DNA from: Clostridia bacterium
GTDB taxonomy: Bacteria > Bacillota > Clostridia > Oscillospirales > CAG-272
Assembly (NCBI GenBank): GCA_017505785.1
Contig: JAFVOQ010000069.1
Coordinates: 1 to 55,937 of the forward strand
Direction: 5' to 3'
DNA length: 55,937 nucleotides
Shown: piece after piece, positions 16,638 through 24,183 of the stretch
Numbering within the stretch: the first letter of the stretch is position 1
Layout of the letters: each line of letters begins with the position of its first letter
Translations under genes and position numbers: made by a program
Notes under the pieces: generated by a model
Database searches by the model: none
Told to the model about the DNA's origin: nothing
What the model saw: the letters and a program-made list of their open reading frames with translations, nothing else

Positions 16638-18074
16638 ATGAAGATCGAACTTTTTGCTTTAAACGGCTCCTTTGCCCACTCAAATCTTGCCATACGGTGT
16701 TTAAAAACGGCACTTGCCAAGGCAGGCTATACCTCGGTGCACTGCACCGAGGCGACGCTGCGCGACCGCACCGCATCGGTGCTGGCGCATTTGGTAGAGG
16801 CGCACGCCGCACTTTACGCATTCTCCTGCTACATTTGGAATATCAATGAAATGCTGATGCTGGCAAGGGACCTCAAAACGGTATGCCCCAACTGCAAAAT
16901 CGTGCTTGGTGGCCCTGAGGTATCCTTTGACACCGCACGCTTCACCTCGCTTGATTTTATCGATACCGTTGTCACGGGCGAGGGGGAGCATGCGATCGTT
17001 GCGCTTGCCGATCTGCTAAAGCGCGGTGAGATGCTGCCAAAATTGCTTGTCGGCACACCCGATGCTGATTTTGGCGAGCGCGGCACGCATTACACGCCAA
17101 ACGAGCAGCCCACTTCGCTGGTCTACTATGAAAGTGCGCGCGGCTGCCCCTTTTCCTGTGCCTTCTGCCTTTCCTCCACCACCGAGGGCGTGCGTGCAAA
17201 AACTGCCGAAAAAACGCTTGCCGACCTACTGGAGTTTGAAAAATATGCAGAGCCCCTTACGGTAAAGCTGGTGGATCGCACCTTTAATTTTGACCGCGCA
17301 CGTGCCAATGCCATTTGGCAGGGCTTGCTTTCCCCACGCTATACCAAATGCTATCATTTTGAGATCGCGGCATCCCTGCTAAATGAGGAAAGCTTTTCTG
17401 TTTTACGTCAATTTCCAAAAGGAAAGATCAGGCTTGAGATCGGCCTGCAAAGCACCAACCCCGAAACGCTTGCGACAATCAGCCGTCACCAAAGCGCCGC
17501 GGCTACTCTTGCGGCGGCACAACGCCTGAAGGAAGCGGGAAACATGCACGTGCATCTTGATCTTATCGCAGGGCTCCCCTTTGAGGATTATCACTCCTTT
17601 GCGAGATCCTTTGATGCGGCATATCCCCACTGCGACGTGCTTCAGCTTGGCTTTCTCAAGCTTCTGCCCGGCACGGCACTCCGCCGTGATGCCGAAAAAT
17701 ACGGCATTCTCTTTTCTGCCGCGCCCCCCTACACCGTACTTGAAACCAAGTGGCTTACCTTCGCGGAGCTAAACCGCCTGCACGGCATTTCGGACATCCT
17801 TGACCGCCTGCATGAGAAGGGGAGATTTGCCCACACCTTGCACTTTATTTTGTCGCATATCACCTCGCCCTTTGCCTTTTACGAGGGCTTCCTTGACTAC
17901 TGCAACAAGGTCGACGGGCGCGCACTGCAAAAGATCTCCCAGCGCGACCTTTTCTCACTTGTCCACGCCTATGGAAAAACGCTGCTCGTCCCTCGCCTGC
18001 ACGAGGAATTTTCGCGGTATCTTGAGGCGGATTTCAGCGCAGCAGAAGTGAGAAAACCCCCAAAATTCCGGTAA
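16638..18074 (+). CDS. B12-binding-domain radical SAM protein (DUF4080 type)
   Basis: 478 aa. The N-terminal 150 residues resemble a cobalamin-binding Rossmann domain (CYIWNINEMLMLARDLK, LGGPEVSFD). The radical SAM core has the cluster motif CPFSCAFC near residue 172 and ESARG just before it. The C-terminal part matches the DUF4080 extension. The family's reaction is not established; methylation or another radical C-C chemistry are options. The gene starts 12 bp after the ABC exporter with only a weak ribosome site, so it may be read through from the marR operon. DUF4080 proteins are widespread in Clostridia. Confidence 0.85.
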   Translation: MKIELFALNGSFAHSNLAIRCLKTALAKAGYTSVHCTEATLRDRTASVLAHLVEAHAALYAFSCYIWNINEMLMLARDLKTVCPNCKIVLGGPEVSFDTARFTSLDFIDTVVTGEGEHAIVALADLLKRGEMLPKLLVGTPDADFGERGTHYTPNEQPTSLVYYESARGCPFSCAFCLSSTTEGVRAKTAEKTLADLLEFEKYAEPLTVKLVDRTFNFDRARANAIWQGLLSPRYTKCYHFEIAASLLNEESFSVLRQFPKGKIRLEIGLQSTNPETLATISRHQSAAATLAAAQRLKEAGNMHVHLDLIAGLPFEDYHSFARSFDAAYPHCDVLQLGFLKLLPGTALRRDAEKYGILFSAAPPYTVLETKWLTFAELNRLHGISDILDRLHEKGRFAHTLHFILSHITSPFAFYEGFLDYCNKVDGRALQKISQRDLFSLVHAYGKTLLVPRLHEEFSRYLEADFSAAEVRKPPKFR

Positions 18075-18119
18075 CGGGTATGATTTTTTTGCAAAAACTT
18101 AAACAAAGGAGAACGGAGC

Positions 18120-18839
18120 ATGAAACGAGTTCTTGTCACGGGCGGCTCACGCGGGATCGGTGCCGCTATCGTGCGTGCGTTCGCGGCACAGGGTGACCGC
18201 GTTGCCTTCTTTTACCGCAGCAATCACGCGGCGGCAACAAAAATCGCCGCCGAAACGGGGGCTGTTCCCTTTTGCTGTGACGTGAGTGACCCCGAGGCGG
18301 TACATACTGCGTATGCCGCGGTGCGCGACGCCCTTGGCGGTGCGCCGCTTGTTTTGGTGAACAATGCAGGAATCGCAGAAAGCGCGCTTTCCCGCGACGT
18401 GAATGACGCCGCGTGGCGACAGATGCTTGACACCAACCTTTCCGCCGCCTTTTACCTGTGCCGCGAGGCGCAGCCCGCGATGATCGCCGCAGGGCAAGGG
18501 CGCATCATCAACGTCGGCTCCATGTGGGGCAAAACGGGCGCATCCATGGAGGTGGCGTATTCCGCCGCAAAGGCAGGGCTGCGCGGTCTTACCATGGCAC
18601 TTGCCAAGGAGCTTGGCCCCTCGGGCATCACAGTAAACTGCGTGGAACCCGGTGTGATCGATACCGACATGAACGCCGCATATGACGCCAACACCCTTAG
18701 CGCACTTGCCGAGGCAACGCCGCTTTGCCGCATCGGTGAGCCCCACGAGGTCGCATCGGCGGTGCTCTTTCTTGCTTCAAACGGTGCTTCCTTTATTACA
18801 GGGCAGTGCCTTGGTGTTGACGGCGGCTATGCAATATAA
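18120..18839 (+). CDS. SDR-family oxidoreductase (FabG-like)
   Basis: 239 aa, a classical short-chain dehydrogenase/reductase. It has the nucleotide loop TGGSRGIG (7-14), NNAG (about 82-85), catalytic serine in VGSMWG, YSAAK with the Tyr/Lys pair, and PGVIDTDM after it. The arginine in FFYRSNH after strand 2 suggests NADPH. FabG-type 3-oxoacyl-ACP reductase is the nearest description, but there are no fab genes around it, so the substrate is open. AAAGGAG precedes the ATG; the LUD gene follows after 18 bp. Confidence 0.88.
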   Translation: MKRVLVTGGSRGIGAAIVRAFAAQGDRVAFFYRSNHAAATKIAAETGAVPFCCDVSDPEAVHTAYAAVRDALGGAPLVLVNNAGIAESALSRDVNDAAWRQMLDTNLSAAFYLCREAQPAMIAAGQGRIINVGSMWGKTGASMEVAYSAAKAGLRGLTMALAKELGPSGITVNCVEPGVIDTDMNAAYDANTLSALAEATPLCRIGEPHEVASAVLFLASNGASFITGQCLGVDGGYAI

Positions 18840-18857
18840 GAAACGTGAGGATATGCT

Positions 18858-19463
18858 ATGAATTTTGACGTGATCAAGAGCAATTTGGAAAAGCGCGGCT
18901 TTGCTGTTACCGTGTTTGATACGGCAAGTGAAGCAAGCAGCTATTTAAACACCGCCATTCACGAAAAAACCGTTGGCTTTGGCGGTTCCGTGACCCTGCA
19001 GGATATGGGGCTTTACGAAAGCCTTTCCACCCACAACACCTGCTTTTGGCACTGGCGCATCAAGGAAGGCTTGACCGCAGGCGATCTGCGCGACAGGGGC
19101 AATGCCGCCGAGATCTATCTTAGCTCGGTAAACGGTATTGCCGAAAGCGGCGAGATCGTAAACATCGACGGCACGGGCAATCGCGTGGCAGCGATGCTTT
19201 ACGGGCACGAAAAGGTATACCTTGTGGTAGGAAAAAACAAAATTGCCGAAGATTACGAGGCGGCGCTTTGGCGCGCGCGGAACATCGCCGCACCCAAAAA
19301 CGCAAAGCGCCTTGGCGTAGCTACCCCGTGTGCCGCAAAGGGTGACCGTTGCTATAACTGCTCGAGCGATGCGCGCATTTGCCGCGCACTCACCGTGCTT
19401 TGGGAGAAGCCGGGCGGCGCAGATATCGAGGTTATTCTCGTTGGCGAGGAGCTTGGCTATTAA
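18858..19463 (+). CDS. LUD-domain protein (LutC/YkgG-like)
   Basis: 201 aa. It has the LUD/DUF162 pattern: GFGGSVTLQDMGL near 38-50, and SGEIVNIDGTGNRVAAMLYG followed by VVGKNKI (about 95-125). LutC belongs to the lactate-utilisation complex LutABC, but stand-alone LUD proteins are common in Clostridia and their role is unclear. The C-terminal tail has four spaced cysteines (CAAKGDRCYNCSSDARIC), perhaps a metal or Fe-S site. No lutA or lutB is nearby. It is probably cotranscribed with the SDR gene. Confidence 0.85.
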   Translation: MNFDVIKSNLEKRGFAVTVFDTASEASSYLNTAIHEKTVGFGGSVTLQDMGLYESLSTHNTCFWHWRIKEGLTAGDLRDRGNAAEIYLSSVNGIAESGEIVNIDGTGNRVAAMLYGHEKVYLVVGKNKIAEDYEAALWRARNIAAPKNAKRLGVATPCAAKGDRCYNCSSDARICRALTVLWEKPGGADIEVILVGEELGY

Positions 19464-19508
19464 GGGTATTGCCCCGATACTGCTTTAACGCCTCAACTAC
19501 ATCCTTGT

Positions 19509-19529
19509 AGGGGAGGCCCCCTCCCGTTT
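19509..19529 (+). repeat. GTAGGG hairpin repeat
   Basis: TGTAGGGGAGGCCCCCTCCC: a GGGAGG/CCTCCC stem after a GTAGG head. It shares the head with the repeats at 22389, 23124 and 32061 but has a different stem and loop. Confidence 0.5.
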
Positions 19530-19657
19530 TATCATATTACAGATCGCCAAGCGCAAGAAATGTAAACAAACCCGAGCAACGGCAATATTTGTTGTTGTTT
19601 TTTTCCTCTGACTGTGCTAAACTTAATTTATATCCGCACCATGGAGGCAAACCTGCA

Positions 19658-20335
19658 ATGAACATCAAAACAGATATATTCGAGGGGATGCAATACGCCG
19701 TACGCTTTCCCGAAATTTACAACGAGGGCGAGCAGTACCCCATTCTCTTTTTCCTGCACGGTGCCGGCACGCGCGGCGAGAACATGAATAACATTGTCAC
19801 CCACTCGTTTTTGCGCCGCCCTGAAAAATGGCCCGATTTTAAATTTATTATCGTTGCGCCCCTGTGCCACAAAAACACGTGGTTTGATCACTTTGAAACG
19901 CTCACACGCTTCACGCATTTTATAGCAGATCAACCCTATACCGATAAAAAACGCATCTATCTTACCGGCAACAGCATGGGGGGCTATGGCACCTGGCAGC
20001 TTGCCATGAGCTTGCCTGAGGTTTTTGCCGCAGTGGCCCCGCTTTGCGGCGGCGGTATGTACTGGAACGCAGGCAGGCTTGCAAACGTGCCCGTTTGGGC
20101 TTTTCACGGTGCCAAGGACAAATCGGTTTTCGTTGAGGAAAGCGTAAAAATGGTAAACGCAGTAAACAAACGCGGCGGCAACGCAAGACTGACGATCTAC
20201 CCCGAAAACGGCCACAACTGCTGGACCGACACCTACGGCAACCCCGCACTTTACGAATGGTTTCTCTCACACGAAAACCAAAACGCCCAAGCCCTGATCG
20301 ACGAATACAGCAACAATTCAAAGGATTTTGGATAA
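19658..20335 (+). CDS. Alpha/beta hydrolase, polysaccharide-esterase/phospholipase-like
   Basis: 225 aa, no signal peptide, so cytosolic. The triad is visible: Ser in GNSMGGYGTW, Asp in HGAKDKSVF and His in NGHNCW. The oxyanion region is FFLHGAGTRGENM. It resembles the dienelactone-hydrolase/PHB-depolymerase-like esterases that remove acyl groups from sugars. I set the start at 19658 because ATGGAGG lies just before it; the 23 codons upstream have no ribosome site. A terminator follows 10 bp after the stop. The 5' region holds one GTAGGG hairpin (19509-19529). Confidence 0.87.
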   Translation: MNIKTDIFEGMQYAVRFPEIYNEGEQYPILFFLHGAGTRGENMNNIVTHSFLRRPEKWPDFKFIIVAPLCHKNTWFDHFETLTRFTHFIADQPYTDKKRIYLTGNSMGGYGTWQLAMSLPEVFAAVAPLCGGGMYWNAGRLANVPVWAFHGAKDKSVFVEESVKMVNAVNKRGGNARLTIYPENGHNCWTDTYGNPALYEWFLSHENQNAQALIDEYSNNSKDFG

Positions 20336-20344
20336 AATGAAAAT

Positions 20345-20385
20345 AAACCGCGCAGGGAGCTGCAATGCAGCTCCCTGCGCGGTTT
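20345..20385. terminator. Bidirectional terminator
   Basis: 19-bp perfect arms starting AAACCGCGCAGGG around an AAT loop, T-run on the plus side, A-rich on the other. It separates the convergent hydrolase (+) and PH-like gene (-). Confidence 0.9.
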
Positions 20386-20400
20386 TTATACGGGGCTTGA

Positions 20401-20793
20401 TCATCCGTGAATGATATTTTGAAAATCCTCTTTCTTTGCGCCACGTGCTTCAAGGTACGCTTTCAGTGCGCGTGGGTTTTTAATGCCTGTTAGCTGAAAA
20501 TCCCATCTCCCTGCACCGTCAACGACAAGATTTCCATAATTGAACATGCTTCCAATCAAGCTTTGATTAAAGTTTACACCGTTCACTTGAAAAAACGGCT
20601 TACGGTTCTCGCTCTTATTCAACACTCCGCTTTTATGTATGACGTGATCGCTGTAAAACTCAAAGCTCTCGCATTTGATTGCCAAAATGCGAAAGAGAAT
20701 AACAAAAACAGGGATCACCAGCCAGAAAAACAGTACACAAAGGGGCGTAAACGCCGTTGCAATCGATTTTTGGGCTACGTATTCGGGTTTCAT
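20401..20793 (-). CDS. Membrane protein with PH-like (bPH/YdbS-type) domain
   Basis: 130 aa from the ATG at 20793, chosen because AAGGAGAAAAGT precedes it. Two adjacent hydrophobic stretches (TAFTPLCVLFFWLVIPVFVILF) suggest a short TM hairpin. A beta-rich domain then shows the pattern of bacterial PH proteins: FYSDHVIHKSGVLNKSE, FFQVNGVNFNQSLIG, FNYGNLVVDGAG, and the helix NPRALKAYLEARG. The role of bPH proteins is mostly unknown. It is divergent from the XRE gene. Confidence 0.75.
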   Translation of the reverse strand: MKPEYVAQKSIATAFTPLCVLFFWLVIPVFVILFRILAIKCESFEFYSDHVIHKSGVLNKSENRKPFFQVNGVNFNQSLIGSMFNYGNLVVDGAGRWDFQLTGIKNPRALKAYLEARGAKKEDFQNIIHG

Positions 20794-20891
20794 ACTTTTC
20801 TCCTTAAAATGTTTTATATATTGCCAAAAGGACAATCGATGATTCACGCCTCAAAAAAGCAGATTTTCTTTTTCTTTTTTGCGTCACGTCT

Positions 20892-20920
20892 ATTTTAACA
20901 CAATAATCGCGCATTGTCAA
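20892..20920 (-). promoter_or_regulatory. Promoter of the PH-like gene with adjacent palindrome
   Basis: Minus strand TTGACA (20915-20920), 17-bp spacer, TAAAAT (20892-20897). A small palindrome AACTC-TTTT-GAGTT (20919-20932) touches the -35 box and lies between this promoter and the divergent XRE gene, so it could be that regulator's operator. Confidence 0.65.
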
Positions 20921-20999
20921 CTCTTTTGAGTTAAGTTTTCCGGTAAAAAAAGGGTACAATAATAGTATCATCTCGATTAAACGCAAAGGAGGTGCTGCA

Positions 21000-21242
21000 T
21001 TGGACATCGGAGAAGCAACGCGCAGACGCATACTGGAATTGTGCACCGAACATAATATTACTCTCAACCGCATGGCAACTCTCTCCGGCATTACACAATC
21101 CACCCTCAATAATATCATCAGTGGAAGAAACAACAGCACCACGATCTCCACCATTAAAAAGATCTGCGACGGGCTTGATATTCACATCCGTGATTTTTTC
21201 AGCTCTGAGCTTTTTTCATCGCTTGAACAAGAATTAAAATAA
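21000..21242 (+). CDS. Small XRE-family HTH regulator
   Basis: 80 aa, a single Cro/C1-type helix-turn-helix: ILELCTEHNITLNRMATLSGITQSTLNNIISGRNNSTTISTIKKICDGL gives the five-helix fold. The start is TTG at 21000, supported by AAAGGAGG eight bases upstream. A TACAAT -10 box lies at 20955-20960. No effector domain is present. Stand-alone proteins of this type are common in Clostridia. The divergent PH-like membrane protein is its most likely target. A terminator follows. Confidence 0.88.
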   Translation: MDIGEATRRRILELCTEHNITLNRMATLSGITQSTLNNIISGRNNSTTISTIKKICDGLDIHIRDFFSSELFSSLEQELK

Positions 21243-21245
21243 TTT

Positions 21246-21296
21246 AGGTATGATGCCGCCCCCTGCTATAAGGGAAAACGACGTCATACCTTTTTT
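21246..21296 (+). terminator. Terminator of the XRE gene
   Basis: AGGTATGA and TCATACCT arms around a long loop, followed by six T residues. Confidence 0.75.
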
Positions 21297-21313
21297 ACAG
21301 CGCACCGTATGAT

Positions 21314-21342
21314 TTGACAAAGCGCACGCGATATTATATACT
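21314..21342 (+). promoter_or_regulatory. Promoter of the lipase-like gene
   Basis: TTGACA (21314-21319), 17-bp spacer, TATACT (21337-21342). Confidence 0.8.
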
Positions 21343-21377
21343 AAATGCACCGCTTATTTTTTTCGGGAGGCTCAAAT

Positions 21378-22331
21378 TTGAGAGAATTTATTAAGGAGCA
21401 GGATTTCCAAAAGCAAATAACCGATACCGTTATGCCATATCTTGCGGCAAGAGCAAAAAAAACACCGCTTGCCGCGCGTGACGGTGCACCCCTTTACGCA
21501 ATACGCTATAACGCCGATCACCCCCGCGGCACCGTGGTTATTGTGCACGGCTTTTCTGAAAATGCCGATAAATATCGTGAGCTGATCTACTATCTTTTGC
21601 GCGAAGAGCTTTCGGTGCTCGTTTATGATCAGCGCGGGCATGGGCGTTCTCAGCGCGATGCCGACACAAATATCATACACATTGACCGCTTTACTCACTA
21701 CGTTGACGACCTCGAGGCAGTGCTCGCAGGTCTTGCGGGGACACTGCCGCAACCGCTTTACCTTTTTGCACACTCCATGGGAGGTGCTGTTGCGATGCTG
21801 TTTTTGGAAAAGCACGGGGACGTGTTTCAAAAAGCCATACTTTCAGCACCCATGATCGCCCTAAAATATCGCGGCGTTACCCGCGTGGCGGCAACGGCAC
21901 TGTGCCGATTTTGCACCCTTACAGGGCGCGCGAAGCATCCTGTTTTCACCGCCAAAAAGGATTACGAGAACGAGCCGTTTGAAACCTCCTCCTCTCTTTC
22001 CCCCGCACGCTTTGCATATCTTCGCGCACTGCGCAGAAGCGATCCCCTGCTTCGCGGCGGTTCGCCAAGCTATGCGTGGAGCCAAGCGGCACTTGGTGTA
22101 ACGAAAAGCATTTTTAAAAAGGGCTCGCCTGCAAGCGTAACCGTTCCCCTCTTGATCTATGCCGCCGAGCACGAGCACCTTGTCAGCCCCGAAGCGCAAA
22201 AAAAACTCGCCGCCGCACTGCCCCACTGCACGCTGAAAACAGTACAGGGCAGCAAGCACGAGATCTTATTTGCAAATGATGAGATCCTGCACCCTGTGCT
22301 TGAAGAAATGCTCGATTTTTATAATAATTGA
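21378..22331 (+). CDS. Alpha/beta hydrolase, monoacylglycerol-lipase-like
   Basis: 317 aa of the Hydrolase_4 (lysophospholipase/monoglyceride lipase) group. VHGFSENADKYREL is the oxyanion block, AHSMGG holds the nucleophile and GSKHEILF the histidine. At the acid position the usual Asp appears as Glu or His (AEHEHLVSP). The start is TTG at 21378: GGGAGG ends 7 bases before it, while the ATG at 21345 has no site. The promoter is at 21314-21342. The protein is probably cytosolic and acts on acylglycerols or lysolipids. The stop lies 6 bp from the left end of an inserted repeat element. Confidence 0.85.
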   Translation: MREFIKEQDFQKQITDTVMPYLAARAKKTPLAARDGAPLYAIRYNADHPRGTVVIVHGFSENADKYRELIYYLLREELSVLVYDQRGHGRSQRDADTNIIHIDRFTHYVDDLEAVLAGLAGTLPQPLYLFAHSMGGAVAMLFLEKHGDVFQKAILSAPMIALKYRGVTRVAATALCRFCTLTGRAKHPVFTAKKDYENEPFETSSSLSPARFAYLRALRRSDPLLRGGSPSYAWSQAALGVTKSIFKKGSPASVTVPLLIYAAEHEHLVSPEAQKKLAAALPHCTLKTVQGSKHEILFANDEILHPVLEEMLDFYNN

Positions 22332-22336
22332 AAGAG

Positions 22337-22415
22337 AAAAGCCGCAGGCGTTGGGCAACTTCTCATAAGGATGTTTAACACAACATTCGTAGGGGTCGAC
22401 GTCCTCGGCTACCCG
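22337..22415 (+). repeat. Left inverted arm of the 864-bp element
   Basis: 79 bp, the mate of 23124-23200. Its inner end is a GTAGGGG hairpin-type repeat, related to the one at 32061. Confidence 0.75.
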
Positions 22416-22440
22416 CAACAAACGAATCTTGACAGAGAAC

Positions 22441-22469
22441 TTGTTTTCTCTGCCGATTTGTGGTATAAT
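22441..22469 (+). promoter_or_regulatory. Promoter inside the element with palindrome over -35
   Basis: TTGTTT (22441-22446), 17-bp spacer, TATAAT (22464-22469). The -35 box lies inside an inverted repeat CAGAGAA/TTCTCTG (about 22433-22452). Transcription would start about 250 bp before the cargo gene and run through the nested repeat. Confidence 0.55.
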
Positions 22470-22480
22470 GGGTTTAGCAA

Positions 22481-22622
22481 AAGCCTCCCTCCGAGAGGGA
22501 GGTGGCACGGCGTAGCCGTGACGGAAGGAGCCTGCGTAATTTGGGGTTTGTGCTAACTTTATTGTAACGCACTCTCCCTCAGTCGCCTACGGCGCCAGCT
22601 CCCTCCCGGAGGGAGCCTTGGG
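22481..22622. repeat. Nested inverted repeat pair (CTCCCTCCGGGAGGGAG family)
   Basis: The left unit (22481-22532) and right unit (22573-22622) are inverted copies. They share AAGxCTCCCTCC, a GAGGGAG box, TGGC and a TAG-C-G-AC block. Each is itself a hairpin. The intervening 40 bp have no ORF. Such units are abundant in Oscillospirales intergenic regions, which is knowledge and not something seen here. Confidence 0.65.
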
Positions 22623-22727
22623 GTACGTGCAACCTTAGGGGTATGGGCATAGCCCAATGCCTTTGTAATACAAAGGCGAAACTAGCGATAAAAGCGGAAA
22701 AAGAAATTTACTTAAAGGAGAAAAAGT

Positions 22728-23051
22728 ATGTTTTCATTATTTTCTAAAAAGGCAATGAACGAGGAAGCAGCAAAAACTTTCTGGGTTTGGTTTGAAGAAC
22801 AAGAGTCATGGATCATTAATTGTCTTTCTAATCACGATTCAGCTTTTGTTTGGGCAATTGACGAACGGTTAAAGCTGGTGTTTCCCTATTTTAAGAAAGA
22901 GCTTGAATTCCAATTGGGATATAATGAAGGAAAAGGAGAATTCTTTTTCTTCCACTTTGGAAACAAAAATCTTATTAAAGATGCTGACACCCTCGCGCGA
23001 ATGATGCCCAAAAACATTTCTGAACGTTGGATATTTATAGCAGAAAAATAA
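22728..23051 (+). CDS. Hypothetical cargo protein of the repeat element
   Basis: 107 aa, AT-richer than its neighbours. AAAGGAG precedes the ATG, and a terminator at 23057-23088 follows directly. I do not recognise the family. It is soluble, rich in aromatic residues (FWVWFEEQESWIINCL near 18-33, FFFFHFGNKN near 71-80), and ends ISERWIFIAEK. The alternating pattern hints at a small alpha/beta domain. It is the only gene between the inverted arms. Its composition and position suggest it moved with them. Small single-domain proteins of this sort are sometimes immunity or regulatory proteins, but nothing here shows that. Confidence 0.7.
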   Translation: MFSLFSKKAMNEEAAKTFWVWFEEQESWIINCLSNHDSAFVWAIDERLKLVFPYFKKELEFQLGYNEGKGEFFFFHFGNKNLIKDADTLARMMPKNISERWIFIAEK

Positions 23052-23056
23052 CAACT

Positions 23057-23088
23057 AACCCCGACAGGCTTTGAAATCTGTCGGGGTT
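23057..23088 (+). terminator. Terminator of the cargo gene
   Basis: AACCCCGACAG and CTGTCGGGGTT arms followed by AATTTTTGTTTTC, 6 bp after the stop. Confidence 0.85.
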
Positions 23089-23123
23089 AATTTTTGTTTT
23101 CTGCGGATCAATTTTTGCCTTAA

Positions 23124-23200
23124 CGGGTCGCCGAGGACGTCGACCCCTACAAGAAGGAATCCAACTTCCTTATGAGAAGGAGCCCTTGCCTGCGGCTTTT
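23124..23200 (-). repeat. Right inverted arm of the 864-bp element
   Basis: 77 bp, inverted mate of 22337-22415. Its GGGTCG/CGACCC hairpin is perfect, unlike the left arm, where one pair is lost. Confidence 0.75.
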
Positions 23201-23222
23201 TGCTATTTTTTGCGATTGCTCA

Positions 23223-24158
23223 TTACTGATAAGTAATTTGATTGATCACGTTTTTCAGGCACTGGGCACTGTGATGCAGCTTTTCCGTTTCCTCTTTGGT
23301 GAGATTTGCGGGAATTTGCGCACGAACGCCTTCCTCACCCACGATAGAAATGGTAGAAAGACAAACGTCCTCAATACCGTATTCACCGTGCATCATAACC
23401 GAAACCGAGAGTGCAGTATCTACACCGCTGAAAATAACCTTGCACATATGCACCGCGGCACATGCCACCGCGTAAAAGGTCGCGCCCTTGCGCTTGATGA
23501 CCTCAGCACCGGACTTACGTACGTACTCCTCTGCGGCCGCCTTGTCGATCTCCTTGCCCTCAAGCTGTTTGTAGTAATCCTCTACCATAGTGGTACAGAT
23601 CGCTGCCTGCGACCACGGCACAAAGGAGGAGTCGCCATGCTCACCAAACACATAAGCGTGCACGTTTTGCTGGCTGATATCAAAGCGGCTTGCAAGCCAG
23701 TAACGAAGGCGTGCCGTATCAAGGCTGTTGCCCGAGCCGATGATGCGACTTTCGGGAATATTGGTGATCTTGTGGAAGACATAGGTCATTACGTCAACGG
23801 GATTGCTGACAATGAGGTAGATCGCATCGGGTGCATATTTGGTGATCTGCGGAGCAATGCTGCAAAGAATATTTACGTTGGTCTGCGCAAGATCAAGGCG
23901 TGTCATACCGGGCTTGCGTGCCATACCCGAGGTGATCACAACGATATCGGAATCAACCGCATCCTCGTAATCGCCGGAAACAATACGCACGTCCTCACGG
24001 AAAAAGAGTCCGCCCTGGCCGATATCGATCGCCTCGCCCTCCGCCTTTTCCTTTTTAATATCAATAATAACGATCTCGTTGGCAACACCCTCCACCGCAA
24101 GCGTGTACGCAATGGTCGCACCAACATTTCCCGCACCGATAATTGTTACTTTTCTCAT
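23223..24158 (-). CDS. NAD-dependent lactate/malate dehydrogenase
   Basis: 311 aa, reduces a 2-oxoacid with NADH. NAD site GAGNVG (8-13), D33 in IIDIKK, D147 and R150 in NSLDTARLR, and catalytic H174 in GEHGDS are all present. Substrate choice in this superfamily depends on the mobile-loop residue: Gln in lactate dehydrogenases, Arg in malate dehydrogenases. Here it is R81 in GMARKPGMTRLDL, the malate form, while GSGNSLDTAR and GATFYAVA look lactate-like. Oxaloacetate/malate is therefore a serious possibility despite the LDH-like body. It lies 26 bp downstream of pfkA on the same strand, so it is tied to glycolytic redox balance either way. Confidence 0.88.
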   Translation of the reverse strand: MRKVTIIGAGNVGATIAYTLAVEGVANEIVIIDIKKEKAEGEAIDIGQGGLFFREDVRIVSGDYEDAVDSDIVVITSGMARKPGMTRLDLAQTNVNILCSIAPQITKYAPDAIYLIVSNPVDVMTYVFHKITNIPESRIIGSGNSLDTARLRYWLASRFDISQQNVHAYVFGEHGDSSFVPWSQAAICTTMVEDYYKQLEGKEIDKAAAEEYVRKSGAEVIKRKGATFYAVACAAVHMCKVIFSGVDTALSVSVMMHGEYGIEDVCLSTISIVGEEGVRAQIPANLTKEETEKLHHSAQCLKNVINQITYQ

Positions 24159-24183
24159 AGTCTACCTCTTTGTTCCTTTCGTG

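Larger units (their letters stand above)
22337..23200. mobile_element. 864-bp element with long inverted ends and one cargo gene
   Basis: The left arm (22337-22415) and right arm (23124-23200) are inverted copies. Three blocks match exactly: 13 bp (AAAAGCCGCAGGC), 12 bp (TTCTCATAAGGA) and 21 bp around GGGGTCGACGTCCTCGGC, then an ACCCG end; the spacers have diverged. Between them are a promoter, a nested repeat pair (22481-22622), a hairpin at 22650-22676 and an AT-rich gene with its own terminator. No transposase is seen. It fits neatly between the stops of two convergent genes, as if inserted there. Confidence 0.65.

Noticed and set aside
18858..19463. Lactate-utilisation operon lutABC
   Set aside because: Only a stand-alone LUD protein is present; no Fe-S lutA/lutB genes adjacent.
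22429..22469. TTGACA at 22429 as -35 for the TATAAT at 22464
   Set aside because: Spacing of 29 bp is too long; TTGTTT at 22441 with 17 bp fits.
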